From contig CADBKS010000155.1 in assembly GCA_902795255.1 (NCBI GenBank), positions 1 to 7,209 on the forward strand: DNA of 7,209 nt. The letters run 5' to 3'. Shown here piece by piece: positions 1 through 6,234 of the stretch. A model generated the notes under the pieces. That model did not search any database. It worked only from the letters and a program-made list of their open reading frames with translations, and was not told the DNA's origin. This DNA comes from an uncultured Chloroflexota bacterium (GTDB lineage Bacteria; Chloroflexota; Anaerolineae; Anaerolineales; Anaerolineaceae). Made by a program: the position numbers and the translations under genes. Every line of letters begins with the position of its first letter. Position 1 is the stretch's first letter.

Positions 1-213
1 TTTCCTGTCATATAGTTTTGCAAGCGGATTCATGAGATACGCTATCGCCGCACCACCGATAACGGTCGAAAAATAACCTATAAACTGCGTTATCCCACTC
101 CATACAGTTCCTATATTTGAAAGGAGCAGATATACCGCAACACTGACCGCGGCGGAAACTTTATCCGGGCCTGACATCAGCAGCAAATGCGGGATCAAGA
201 AAACGAATGTCAT
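1..213 (-). CDS. AI-2E/PerM-family membrane protein, N-terminal part (cut by left window edge)
   Basis: This is the first 71 codons of a protein that continues beyond position 1. A hydrophobic start (MTFVFLIPHLLLMSG) is followed by a first clear membrane segment (about residues 19-33, VSAAVSVAVYLLLSN). A second segment ends in AIAYLMNPLAKLYDRK. The pattern of a membrane helix closing with 'AYL(L/M)NPL.K' plus a basic or aromatic tail is typical of the AI-2E/PerM exporter family; most members have an unknown substrate. The ATG at 213 has AGGA 9 nt upstream, and no other good start lies in frame before the stop at 274-276. The usual charged cytoplasmic N-terminus is missing, so the true start could be Met13, or the 5' end may have decayed. 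Isoleucine is often ATA here, whereas the genes to the right mostly use ATC. A terminator separates it from the ABC genes. Family call fairly sure, function not. Confidence 0.6.
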   Translation of the reverse strand, partial: MTFVFLIPHLLLMSGPDKVSAAVSVAVYLLLSNIGTVWSGITQFIGYFSTVIGGAAIAYLMNPLAKLYDRK

Positions 214-421
214 CCGTTTATATCCTAAACCATACCCTTTTAGTGTAACAGAGAAAACCCTCAGGAACGAAAGTTAGTATGTTTTCTCATACAACATCCG
301 GCCTGCCGTCATGGCTGAATAAAGATCTCGTCCGGTTTCTGATGCCGGCCCGGCAGGACATTACCGACAAAAAATACCTCAAATAACTGAGGTATTTTCT
401 GCCGTTATATTCAGGAACCGA
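214..421. other. Intergenic region between the AI-2E-like gene and the ABC transporter operon
   Basis: There is no plausible coding region in these 208 bases. They hold the terminator at 371-398 and the leader of the left gene, with a likely ribosome site AGGA (minus strand) about 9 nt before its ATG. A short inverted repeat, GTATG/CATAC, lies at 278-292. A 7-bp pair CCTGCCG (302-308) and CGGCAGG (351-357) is too far apart to call a terminator. No convincing promoter with both boxes was found for the left gene. Confidence 0.6.
371..398 (-). terminator. Rho-independent terminator of the psuK-psuG-ABC operon
   Basis: The perfect inverted repeat AAAATACCTCA / TGAGGTATTTT forms an 11-bp stem (371-381 with 388-398) and a 6-base loop. 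Read on the minus strand it is followed by T residues continuing the last stem Ts, which gives a run of six. It begins about 24 nt after the stop codon of the last permease gene, the usual place for an operon terminator. A- and T-runs on both sides would also let it stop plus-strand transcription, but no plus-strand gene needs it. Confidence 0.85.
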
Positions 422-1396
422 TCAATTTGACTTGTAATACGGCTTGCCGCTCGCAGCCGGAACCCGTGATTTCCCGACAAAGAGGACCAGGGTCAGAACC
501 GTCGCGACATACGGGATCATGGAGATCAGGTTCACCGGGATCACACTGTTAGAGCCGAGGATCACCCGGAGACCGTTGCAGAAGCCGAAGAGGATACAGC
601 CCCACATCGCGCCCTGCGGAGAATATTTTCCGAAAATCACCGCGGCGATCGCGATAAAGCCCTGCCCGATCACGACCGAAGGACGGAACGCGGAAACCGT
701 CGCCAGGGTAATGGAAGCGCCGCCGAGACCGGCCATGAATCCGGACACGATCACGCAGATGTAGCGGACAAGGATCACATTGATACCAAGCGTATCGGCT
801 GCCTTCGGATGTTCGCCGACCGCGCGCAGCCACATACCGAAGCGGGTCTTGTAGAAGACGAACCAGAAGAGCAGTACGAACAGGAACACCAGGAATGTGG
901 AAGCATAGGTATTGATCGTGTTATCCAGGAAGCTGCCTTTCGCAAAAAAGCGGCCGATCCCTTCCGGATTGCTTTTGGCAATGCTCTCAAACAGTCCGTT
1001 GAGAATACGCGGCATCTTCTGTTTGACCGGCGTCGTCTCCGTATTGCCGAAGAAAAGCATCCGGCAGATAAAGACCGCGATCCCGGAGCCGAGGAAGTTG
1101 ATCGCCGTACCGGAGATCGTCTGGTCGGAATGACAGGTGATCGCAGCGAAGGCGTGGAGCGCAGCGAACAGTGCGCCGGCCAGGCCCGCGCATACAAAAG
1201 CCAGCCACGGGTTCCCGACAAAATAGCCGACTGCCGCACCGGTAAAGGCACCGACCGTCATCATTCCCTCAATACCGATGTTGATCACGCCGGATTTTTC
1301 AGAGATACAGGATCCCAGCGCCGCGTAAAGAAGCGGAGGGGTATACATTAATGTGGCATTGATGATAATGCCGAGAGTTCTCATGATCTGATCCAT
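422..1396 (-). CDS. Nucleoside ABC transporter, permease 2 (NupQ/YufQ-like)
   Basis: This is the second membrane subunit of a nucleoside importer, 324 residues, close to the usual size for the family (BPD_transp_2, the branched-chain amino acid/ribose-type permeases). Visible family motifs are SEKSGVINIGIEGMM (residues 32-46), SDQTISGTAIN (90-100) and GQGFIAIAAVIFGKYSPQGA (244-263). Several hydrophobic segments fit 8-10 helices, and the tail is short and basic (YYKSN). I start it at the ATG at 1396 (MDQIMRTLG). The frame is open back to 1474, but the family begins here. A purine-rich GGAAGGGCGG precedes this ATG, and it overlaps the previous stop as TAATG (1 shared base), a classic translational-coupling arrangement. 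The terminator follows directly. It pairs with permease 1 and the double ATPase. Substrate is inferred to be a nucleoside, possibly pseudouridine from the neighbouring genes. Confidence 0.93.
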   Translation of the reverse strand: MDQIMRTLGIIINATLMYTPPLLYAALGSCISEKSGVINIGIEGMMTVGAFTGAAVGYFVGNPWLAFVCAGLAGALFAALHAFAAITCHSDQTISGTAINFLGSGIAVFICRMLFFGNTETTPVKQKMPRILNGLFESIAKSNPEGIGRFFAKGSFLDNTINTYASTFLVFLFVLLFWFVFYKTRFGMWLRAVGEHPKAADTLGINVILVRYICVIVSGFMAGLGGASITLATVSAFRPSVVIGQGFIAIAAVIFGKYSPQGAMWGCILFGFCNGLRVILGSNSVIPVNLISMIPYVATVLTLVLFVGKSRVPAASGKPYYKSN

Positions 1397-2490
1397 TAGT
1401 CCGCCCTTCCATTCTGTTTCCTGGTGAAGACCTCTTTGAGCAGGTTCGAAATCGCGATGAACAGGGTGATACACCCCATCATAATGTCAACGACTTCAGA
1501 CGGAGGACCGAAGCGTGTTCCGGCAAATTTCAGAGCTCCGAAGAAGAAGCCTGCCAGCAGCACACCGAAGGGAGCCGTGTTCCCGATCAGCGCGACCGTG
1601 ATCCCGTTGAAACCGTAGCCTTCCTGGCCCGCGAACTGGCTGACCTTGTAGTTCACACCCATCACCTGGGCGGCACCACCGAGCGCTGCCAGCGCACCGG
1701 AGATCCCGAGGGCGATCATGATGTTCCGGTTGGCATTGATGCCGGCAAATTCCGCAGCGCTGCGGTTGAAGCCGACCGCCTTCAGCCGGTAGCCGAGAGT
1801 GGTTTTCTCAATGATGTAGTAAATGATGATCACCGCGATGATCGCCAGGAAGATCCCGGCGTGGGCTTTCGGTGAAAGCTCGATCCCGAGACCGAGGAAG
1901 TTTTTGCGGACCTCCGCCGGGAAAGTGATCTTCGCCTCATCCTGGATCAGCTTCGTCCAGGTTTTCCCGCCGCCGACTTCGACAGACTTGAGGTTGACGA
2001 TGAAGTTCGAGAAATAATACGCGATCCAGTTGAACATGATCATGCTCAGGACTTCATTGAGCCCGAAGCGCACCTTCAGGAAACCGACGATCGCACCCCA
2101 GAGCACACCGGCCAGTAGTGCAGCCAGAAGACACAGAGGGATCAGGACAGCAGCCGGTGCCTTGACAAAGATCCCGACCAGAACAGCCGCGACCGCACCG
2201 ATCACGTACTGGCCTTCCGCACCGATGTTGAACACGCCGGTCTTGAAAGAGAAAGCCACCGAAAGACCGGTGAGGATATACGGGGTGGAATACTCAATAA
2301 AGCTGTAGGATGCCGTCTTGGTCGTACCGAAGATCCGGCGGAACATCTCCGCATAGGATTCAAGCGGATTGTATCCGGCGATCAGCAGCGCGACAGCCCC
2401 TACGATAAAGCCGAACAGGATCGAGAGAATGGTATAAAACAACGCACTCGAAGTGATCGTTTCTCTCAGACTGCGTTTTTCTTTAGGCAT
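1396..2490 (-). CDS. Nucleoside ABC transporter, permease 1 (NupP/YufP-like)
   Basis: This is the first membrane subunit of the importer, 364 residues, in the BPD_transp_2 family. After a short basic N-terminus (MPKEKRSLRE) comes a first helix at about residues 15-38. Family motifs include FNIGAEGQYVIGA (87-99), RFGLNEVLSMIMFNWIAYY (141-159) and GYGFNGITVALIG (291-303). The segment at about 165-210 is a hydrophilic, extracytoplasmic-looking loop, as in BmpB/NupP proteins. I start at the ATG at 2490 because an excellent GGAGGAGG lies 5 nt upstream. The in-frame GTG at 2496 lies inside that ribosome site and is unlikely to be used. The start overlaps the end of the ATPase gene by 8 nt (ATGCCTAA), and the stop overlaps the next ATG by 1 nt, so the three subunits are probably translationally coupled. 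Confidence 0.94.
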   Translation of the reverse strand: MPKEKRSLRETITSSALFYTILSILFGFIVGAVALLIAGYNPLESYAEMFRRIFGTTKTASYSFIEYSTPYILTGLSVAFSFKTGVFNIGAEGQYVIGAVAAVLVGIFVKAPAAVLIPLCLLAALLAGVLWGAIVGFLKVRFGLNEVLSMIMFNWIAYYFSNFIVNLKSVEVGGGKTWTKLIQDEAKITFPAEVRKNFLGLGIELSPKAHAGIFLAIIAVIIIYYIIEKTTLGYRLKAVGFNRSAAEFAGINANRNIMIALGISGALAALGGAAQVMGVNYKVSQFAGQEGYGFNGITVALIGNTAPFGVLLAGFFFGALKFAGTRFGPPSEVVDIMMGCITLFIAISNLLKEVFTRKQNGRAD

Positions 2491-4027
2491 GTGCACCTCC
2501 TCCTGCCATCATCAGGCCGAGCTGATTTTCATTCGCATCCTCACCGCGGACAGAGCCGACGATGTGGCCTTCAAAAATCACGTCAATGCGGTCGGACAGT
2601 CCCATCACTTCATCCAGTTCAAATGAGACCAGCAGCACAGCTTTGCCCTTGTTGCGCTGTTCCACGATATAGCGGTGCACGTATTCGATCGCGCCGACAT
2701 CCAGGCCGCGGGTCGGGTTGACAGCGATCAGCAGATCCTTGTCATTCGTCACCTCGCGGGCAATGATCACCTTCTGCTGGTTGCCGCCGGACAAAGCTCC
2801 GGAAGGCAGCCCTTCAGCCCCGCGCGGGCGGATATCAAATTTATCAAACAGCTCAGTGGCGTGTCTGGCGATCGCCGGACGGTTGATCACGCCGTTCTTT
2901 GAGAACGGGGCATTGTCGATATTCTGGATCACCATGTTATCTGCGTTCGAGAACTCCAGCACCAGCCCGTGTTTCTGACGGTCCGCGGGAATGGAAGTCA
3001 CCCCCATGTCAAAAAGTTCTTTCGGCGATTTATTGTAGCCGTCTTTGCCGTTGATGGTGATCGACCCTTTGGTCGCCTTGCGCAGCCCGGTGAGGATCTC
3101 GACAAATTCCGTCTGTCCGTTGCCGTCGATCCCGGCCACGCCGACGATCTCACCCCGGCGGACCGAAATATTCAGACCCTTGACGATCTCCACGTCCCGA
3201 TAGTCCAGCGCGTGCAGATCTTTGACATCCAGAACAACATCACCGGGGGTGAGCTCTTTTTTGTCGACCTTGAACTCAACATTGCGGCCGACCATCATGG
3301 AGGCCAGATCATGCTCATTGACTTCATCGACATTCACGGTGCTGATATATTTCCCCTGCCGGATGATCGTACAGAAATCGGCGGCCTCCTTGATCTCCTT
3401 CAGCTTGTGCGTGATCAGGATGACCGTCTTCCCTTCCGCGGTCAGATTGTGCATGATCTGGATCAGTTCAACGATCTCCTGCGGGGTGATCGCGGCTGTG
3501 GGCTCATCGAGGATCAGGATATCCGCTTTGCGGTACAGTACCTTCAGGATCTCGCAGCGCTGCTGCATTCCGACGGATATATCCTCGATCTTTGCGTCCG
3601 GGTCCACATTCAGACCGTACCGTTCGGAAAGCTCGACCACCTCCCGGCGGGCTTTCTCATAATCGACACGGCCCAGTGATTTATGCGGTTCATCCCCGAG
3701 GATGATGTTTTCAGTGACTGTAAAAGGAGCGACCAGCATGAAATGCTGATGGACCATACCGATTCCCAGTTCAACGGCCTTGTTCGGGCTGTCGATCTCA
3801 ACCTTTTTCCCATTGATAAAGATCTCGCCGGAAGTCGGCCGGTAGAGACCGTAGAGAATGTTCATCAGGGTGGATTTTCCCGCGCCGTTTTCACCGAGGA
3901 TCGCGTGGATCTCCCCTTTATGAACCTTCAGCTGGATACCGTCGTTCGCCTTGAAATTACCGAACATTTTGACGATATTCTTCATTTCCACGGTCGTAAC
4001 ATTCAAATCATAATGTTTGTTTTCCAA
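2483..4027 (-). CDS. Nucleoside ABC transporter, double ATPase subunit (NupO/YufO-like)
   Basis: This is the energy-coupling subunit, 514 residues, with two nucleotide-binding domains in one chain as in RbsA, MglA and NupO. Domain 1 has Walker A GENGAGKST (45-53), Q-loop HQHF (93-96), a loose signature ISVGMQQRCEI (150-160), Walker B ILILDEPTA (170-178) and H-loop THK (206-208). Domain 2 starts near 262. Its Walker A is degenerate (GIDGNGQTE, 299-307, lacking GKS/T), its signature is canonical (LSGGNQQK, 412-419), its Walker B lacks the acidic pair (LLIAVNPTRGLD, 432-443), and Ser468 stands where a switch His is expected. Such a lopsided pair is usual in nucleoside/BMP-type ATPases, so this is not decay. 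The start is a TTG at 4027 chosen for an AAAGGAGGA ribosome site with 8 nt spacing; the next in-frame ATG is codon 15. It lies 88 nt after psuG and overlaps permease 1 by 8 nt. Confidence 0.94.
   Translation of the reverse strand: MENKHYDLNVTTVEMKNIVKMFGNFKANDGIQLKVHKGEIHAILGENGAGKSTLMNILYGLYRPTSGEIFINGKKVEIDSPNKAVELGIGMVHQHFMLVAPFTVTENIILGDEPHKSLGRVDYEKARREVVELSERYGLNVDPDAKIEDISVGMQQRCEILKVLYRKADILILDEPTAAITPQEIVELIQIMHNLTAEGKTVILITHKLKEIKEAADFCTIIRQGKYISTVNVDEVNEHDLASMMVGRNVEFKVDKKELTPGDVVLDVKDLHALDYRDVEIVKGLNISVRRGEIVGVAGIDGNGQTEFVEILTGLRKATKGSITINGKDGYNKSPKELFDMGVTSIPADRQKHGLVLEFSNADNMVIQNIDNAPFSKNGVINRPAIARHATELFDKFDIRPRGAEGLPSGALSGGNQQKVIIAREVTNDKDLLIAVNPTRGLDVGAIEYVHRYIVEQRNKGKAVLLVSFELDEVMGLSDRIDVIFEGHIVGSVRGEDANENQLGLMMAGGGAHA
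2495..2503 (-). promoter_or_regulatory. Ribosome binding site of permease 1, inside the end of the ATPase gene
   Basis: GGAGGAGGT encodes the terminal glycines of the ATPase and also places AGGAGG 5 nt before the ATG at 2490. It fixes the permease start at 2490 rather than at the GTG (2494-2496), which overlaps the site itself. Confidence 0.75.
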
Positions 4028-4115
4028 TGGCCAGTCCTCCTTTACATTGAAATAGCTGAATTTTAATTATACTTAGAAACCGGAATGACGATTATCCTTA
4101 CTTCAGCATGATAAT
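4028..4115 (-). other. Gap between psuG and the ATPase gene
   Basis: These 88 A+T-rich bases contain no strong hairpin. A TATAAT (minus strand, 4066-4071) could be a -10 box for an internal promoter driving the transporter genes, but the hexamers 16-18 nt upstream of it do not resemble TTGACA. Read-through from psuK-psuG is the simplest model. Confidence 0.4.
4035..4043 (-). promoter_or_regulatory. Ribosome binding site that supports the TTG start of the ATPase gene
   Basis: AAAGGAGGA on the minus strand is a near-perfect match to the 16S rRNA 3' end. It leaves 8 nt between AGGAGG and the TTG at 4025-4027. No ATG occurs in frame at this spacing, and the first in-frame ATG (codon 15) has no comparable site, so TTG is the best-supported start. 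Confidence 0.75.
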
Positions 4116-5027
4116 TTATTTTTCCATCGCGGCAGCGATCTTCGCCGCCATCCGGGCATTGTTGAACGCAAGCTGAATATTGGAGGCCAGGCTTTCGCCA
4201 CCGGTAACATCCTTGATCCGCGCGAGCAGGAAGGGCGTGATATTTTTGCCGTGGATATGCTGCCGTTCCGCTTCCGCGACCGCTTCGTCGATCACTTTAT
4301 TCATGCGCACGGGATCCATCGCGTATTCATCCGGGATCGGATTGGCGACCAGCACACCGCCGTTCAGCCCCATATCCCACTTGGAACGGATCACAGCCGC
4401 AGCCTCTTCAGGGGTCGCGCAGGCATAGTCGCCCTCAAAACCGCTTTCCTTGCAGTAAAAAGCAGGGAATTTCTTCGTCCCCATGCACAGCACCGGAACG
4501 CCGAAAGTTTCCAGATATTCAAGCGTCAGGCCGATATCCAGGATCGACTTGCAGCCGGCACAGACCACAGCCACATTCGTATGGGCCAGTTCCTGCAGAT
4601 CCGCGGAAATATCAAAAGTTTTCGGAGCACCGCGGTGTACGCCGCCGATCCCGCCGGTCGCAAAAACACGGATCCCCGCCATCGCGGCAATGATCATGGT
4701 CGTAGCCACCGTAGTCGCACCGGTCTGCTTCATCGCGACGAGATAGGGCAGATCGCGGCGGGAAACCTTCGCGACCTTTTCCCCATGCGCCATCAGGCTC
4801 AGATCATCCGGCGTCAGACCGACTTTCAGGACGCCGTTGATCACCGCGATCGTCGCGGGAACAGCCCCTTCGGCGCGGATAACCGCCTCAACATCATTGG
4901 CAAATTTCTCATTTTCCGGATAAGGCATTCCGTGGGAAATGATCGTTGACTCCAGCGCAACGACCGGTTTTCCGGTGTGCAGGGCATCCTGAATCTCCGG
5001 TAAAATCTGCAGCATATTTTTATCCAT
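4116..5027 (-). CDS. psuG: Pseudouridine-5'-phosphate glycosidase
   Basis: The product reversibly splits pseudouridine 5'-phosphate into uracil and ribose 5-phosphate, the C-C bond-breaking step of pseudouridine salvage, in the cytoplasm. The 303 residues match the family's length (E. coli YeiN/PsuG about 312) with no gap. Family blocks are VALESTIISHGMPYPEN (23-39), GATTVATTM (103-111), ATGGIGGVHRGA (123-134), FDISADLQEL (138-147), VVCAGCKSILDIG (154-166), GGVLVANPIP (223-232) and TPFLLARI (264-271). Glu26, Asp143 and Lys160 fall where the catalytic Glu, Asp and Schiff-base Lys of the E. coli enzyme lie; this is alignment by motif, not computed. The ATG at 5027 has AAAGG 9 nt upstream. It sits between psuK (98-nt gap) and the ABC ATPase (88-nt gap) on the same strand, so the substrate-forming kinase is the gene just before it. 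Identification is very secure. Confidence 0.96.
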   Translation of the reverse strand: MDKNMLQILPEIQDALHTGKPVVALESTIISHGMPYPENEKFANDVEAVIRAEGAVPATIAVINGVLKVGLTPDDLSLMAHGEKVAKVSRRDLPYLVAMKQTGATTVATTMIIAAMAGIRVFATGGIGGVHRGAPKTFDISADLQELAHTNVAVVCAGCKSILDIGLTLEYLETFGVPVLCMGTKKFPAFYCKESGFEGDYACATPEEAAAVIRSKWDMGLNGGVLVANPIPDEYAMDPVRMNKVIDEAVAEAERQHIHGKNITPFLLARIKDVTGGESLASNIQLAFNNARMAAKIAAAMEK

Positions 5028-5043
5028 TCTTTTTTGCCTTTCC

Positions 5044-5056
5044 CCCGCTCAGCGGG
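5044..5056 (-). promoter_or_regulatory. Small GC hairpin overlapping the psuG ribosome site
   Basis: CCCGC/GCGGG with a 3-base loop forms a 5-bp all-GC stem-loop directly before psuG. On the minus-strand transcript its right arm runs into the G-run of the ribosome site (GGGGGAAAGG, 5037-5046), which lies 9 nt from the psuG ATG. It could tune psuG translation or protect a processed 5' end. On the plus strand it is followed by TTTT, but no plus-strand gene is present there. Short stem, so only suggestive. Confidence 0.35.
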
Positions 5057-5106
5057 TTTTCGTTATTTATGATCTTCATTATTTATTATATAGATATATC
5101 TGCCTC

Positions 5107-5122
5107 AAAACCGGCAGGTTTT
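5107..5122 (-). terminator. Weak hairpin just after psuK
   Basis: AAAACC/GGTTTT with a 4-base loop begins 4 nt after the psuK stop. An alternative 5-bp fold (CTGCC/GGCAG, 5100-5117) competes with it. Either is too weak for full termination; partial attenuation between psuK and psuG is possible. A TATAAT at 5085-5090 (minus) follows, but with no good -35 box. Confidence 0.2.
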
Positions 5123-5125
5123 CCC

Positions 5126-6046
5126 TCATAACGAGCGTGTCAGCGTGCTGACGGCCGGACTGACCGTTCGGGAATCCATCAGGGTGATCTCCGCGGCATG
5201 CATGGCAAGGTCCAGCGCGTCGTTCGGCGTCATCCCGGACAGCCATCCGTAAACCATTGCCGCAGTGAAAGCATCTCCTGCTCCGGTAGCACTGACCGGG
5301 ACAAGGGGATGATTCCGCTTTCTCACGACCAGGCCGGCATGATCCTTATAAAAGACACCGTTCTCACCAGAGGTGATCACGACACTGCCCGTTCCCGTTT
5401 TCAAAACACGGTCCGCCGCAGTCTCCAGGTCCGGCTCGTTCCGGATCTCCATGTCCGCAAGGACCTCAGCCTCCTGGCGGTTGCATTTCACCATCCGGAG
5501 CCTCGGAAGGAAAGCCTTCAGTGTCCGCGCGTAGGCCGTGGAGATCGGGTCCGCGAAAATCGGTTTTCCGTTCCAGCCGGAGGTCAGCGTATCCAGGGAT
5601 TCGGGCGAGAGATTCGGATCGGCCACGATTGCGTCCGCCGCGTCAAACAGCTCCCTGTGGCGCAGGATAAAATCAGCGCCGAGGCCTTTCATGATATGCA
5701 TATCCGAAACTGCCGCCAGCATATCCCCGTCGTTATCCGTCAGGACCAGATATGACGACGAGCGCGCGTCCGGAAGCACATCGATGCCGGAAACATCAAT
5801 GCCGGCACTGACACAGTCATCCAGGATCATTTTTCCGAAATGATCATTTCCCACCGCCGAAACCATAAATACCCGGGCGCCCAGCCGGGCCAGATTCTCG
5901 GCAATATTCCGGCCCACACCACCGGCACACAGGCGGATCATCCCGGGATTGGAATCCCTCATGTTGATCGCGGCCGCAGAAAAACCCTGAATATCGATAT
6001 TTGCCCCGCCGGCACATACAACTGTCTTTCCGGGAATAACTGTCAT
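5126..6046 (-). CDS. psuK: Pseudouridine kinase (PfkB/ribokinase family)
   Basis: The product is predicted to phosphorylate pseudouridine at the 5' position using ATP, feeding PsuG next to it. From the ATG at 6046 it has 306 residues (E. coli YeiC/PsuK 313). It shows the PfkB N-terminal block VVCAGGANIDIQGF (9-22), the substrate-side segment RDSNPGMIRLCAGGVGRN (30-47), PfkB signature 1 around GGVGRNIAENLARLG (42-56), and the C-terminal ATP/anion-hole motif ATGAGDAFTAAM (253-264) with catalytic Asp258. The DSNPG and GGVGRNIA.NLA strings resemble PsuK more than ribokinase. The frame stays open to 6139, but that stretch carries the repeats and -10-like sequence of the control region, so I start at 6046; GAAAGGGGG (6059-6067) lies 12 nt upstream, a slightly long spacing. 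It is probably the first gene of the operon. Another nucleoside kinase activity is possible, but the psuG neighbour makes PsuK most likely. Confidence 0.9.
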   Translation of the reverse strand: MTVIPGKTVVCAGGANIDIQGFSAAAINMRDSNPGMIRLCAGGVGRNIAENLARLGARVFMVSAVGNDHFGKMILDDCVSAGIDVSGIDVLPDARSSSYLVLTDNDGDMLAAVSDMHIMKGLGADFILRHRELFDAADAIVADPNLSPESLDTLTSGWNGKPIFADPISTAYARTLKAFLPRLRMVKCNRQEAEVLADMEIRNEPDLETAADRVLKTGTGSVVITSGENGVFYKDHAGLVVRKRNHPLVPVSATGAGDAFTAAMVYGWLSGMTPNDALDLAMHAAEITLMDSRTVSPAVSTLTRSL

Positions 6047-6234
6047 TGATTTTTCGTTCCCCCTTTCAAAACACTTATATATTATAAGGCGCAAACCGAT
6101 AAGGCGTTTGCGGAAATGAGCAATCACGTTTTTTTTCACGATAATTCCCGAAGGTTACGCCTTTTTTTCAATTCGGGATTAGAATACTTACTGTTCGCTT
6201 AAAGTTATATTCCGAGCGATACAAGGAGATATTC
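6047..6234. promoter_or_regulatory. Divergent control region between psuK and the binding-protein gene
   Basis: These 188 bases must hold the promoters of the minus-strand operon and of the plus-strand lipoprotein gene. On the minus side there is a TATAAT (6081-6086) inside a palindrome, with no good -35 match, which fits an activator-dependent promoter. On the plus side an AAGGAGAT ribosome site (6223-6230) precedes the ATG at 6235, and TAGAAT (6180-6185) or TATATT (6206-6211) are possible -10 boxes without clear -35 partners. The region also has two T-runs (6129-6136 and 6162-6168) and a 7-bp inverted repeat TCCCGAA/TTCGGGA (6146-6152 with 6172-6178). Confidence 0.55.
6074..6112. promoter_or_regulatory. 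Candidate operator: two adjacent inverted repeats with repeated ATAAGGCG
   Basis: Inverted repeat one is CTTATA-3-TATAAG (6074-6088) and covers the TATAAT of the psuK side. Inverted repeat two is CGCAAAC-9-GTTTGCG (6090-6112) and covers the place of the -35 box. In addition the 8-mer ATAAGGCG occurs twice as a direct repeat (6084-6091 and 6099-6106), and its core AAGGCG appears again inverted at 6158-6163. This density of repeats at the expected promoter position suggests a regulator site. No regulator gene is in the window, and the regulator family cannot be named from this. Confidence 0.4.

Noticed and set aside
1..213. A quorum-sensing (autoinducer-2) role for the left gene
   Set aside because: The AI-2E name is historical and most family members are not shown to move AI-2; no lux-type gene is in the window.
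1397..1474. Possible 26-residue N-terminal extension of permease 2
   Set aside because: It would overlap the conserved C-terminus of permease 1 by 79 bases. The ATG at 1396 coupled to the stop (TAATG) matches the family start.
2969..3679. Plus-strand open frame of 236 codons opposite the ATPase gene
   Set aside because: It lies wholly antisense to a conserved double-ATPase domain protein, shows no recognisable motif, and reflects codon bias on the other strand.
4066..4071. TATAAT on the minus strand before the ATPase gene as an internal promoter
   Set aside because: No TTGACA-like hexamer at 16-18 nt; A+T-rich spacers often produce such a word by chance. Kept only as a note in the gap entry.
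4251..4949. Plus-strand open frame of 232 codons opposite psuG
   Set aside because: It is antisense to a well-conserved enzyme; the translation is rich in Arg, His and Asp without domain features, as shadow frames usually are.
5126..6046. Kinase as ribokinase or fructokinase
   Set aside because: The fold is shared, but the DSNPG segment, the GGVGRNIA.NLA block and the adjacent psuG favour pseudouridine kinase.
6047..6139. Possible 31-residue N-terminal extension of psuK (start at 6139)
   Set aside because: PsuK homologues start near the ATG at 6046. The extension overlaps the palindromes and the -10-like box, and no ribosome site was seen for it.
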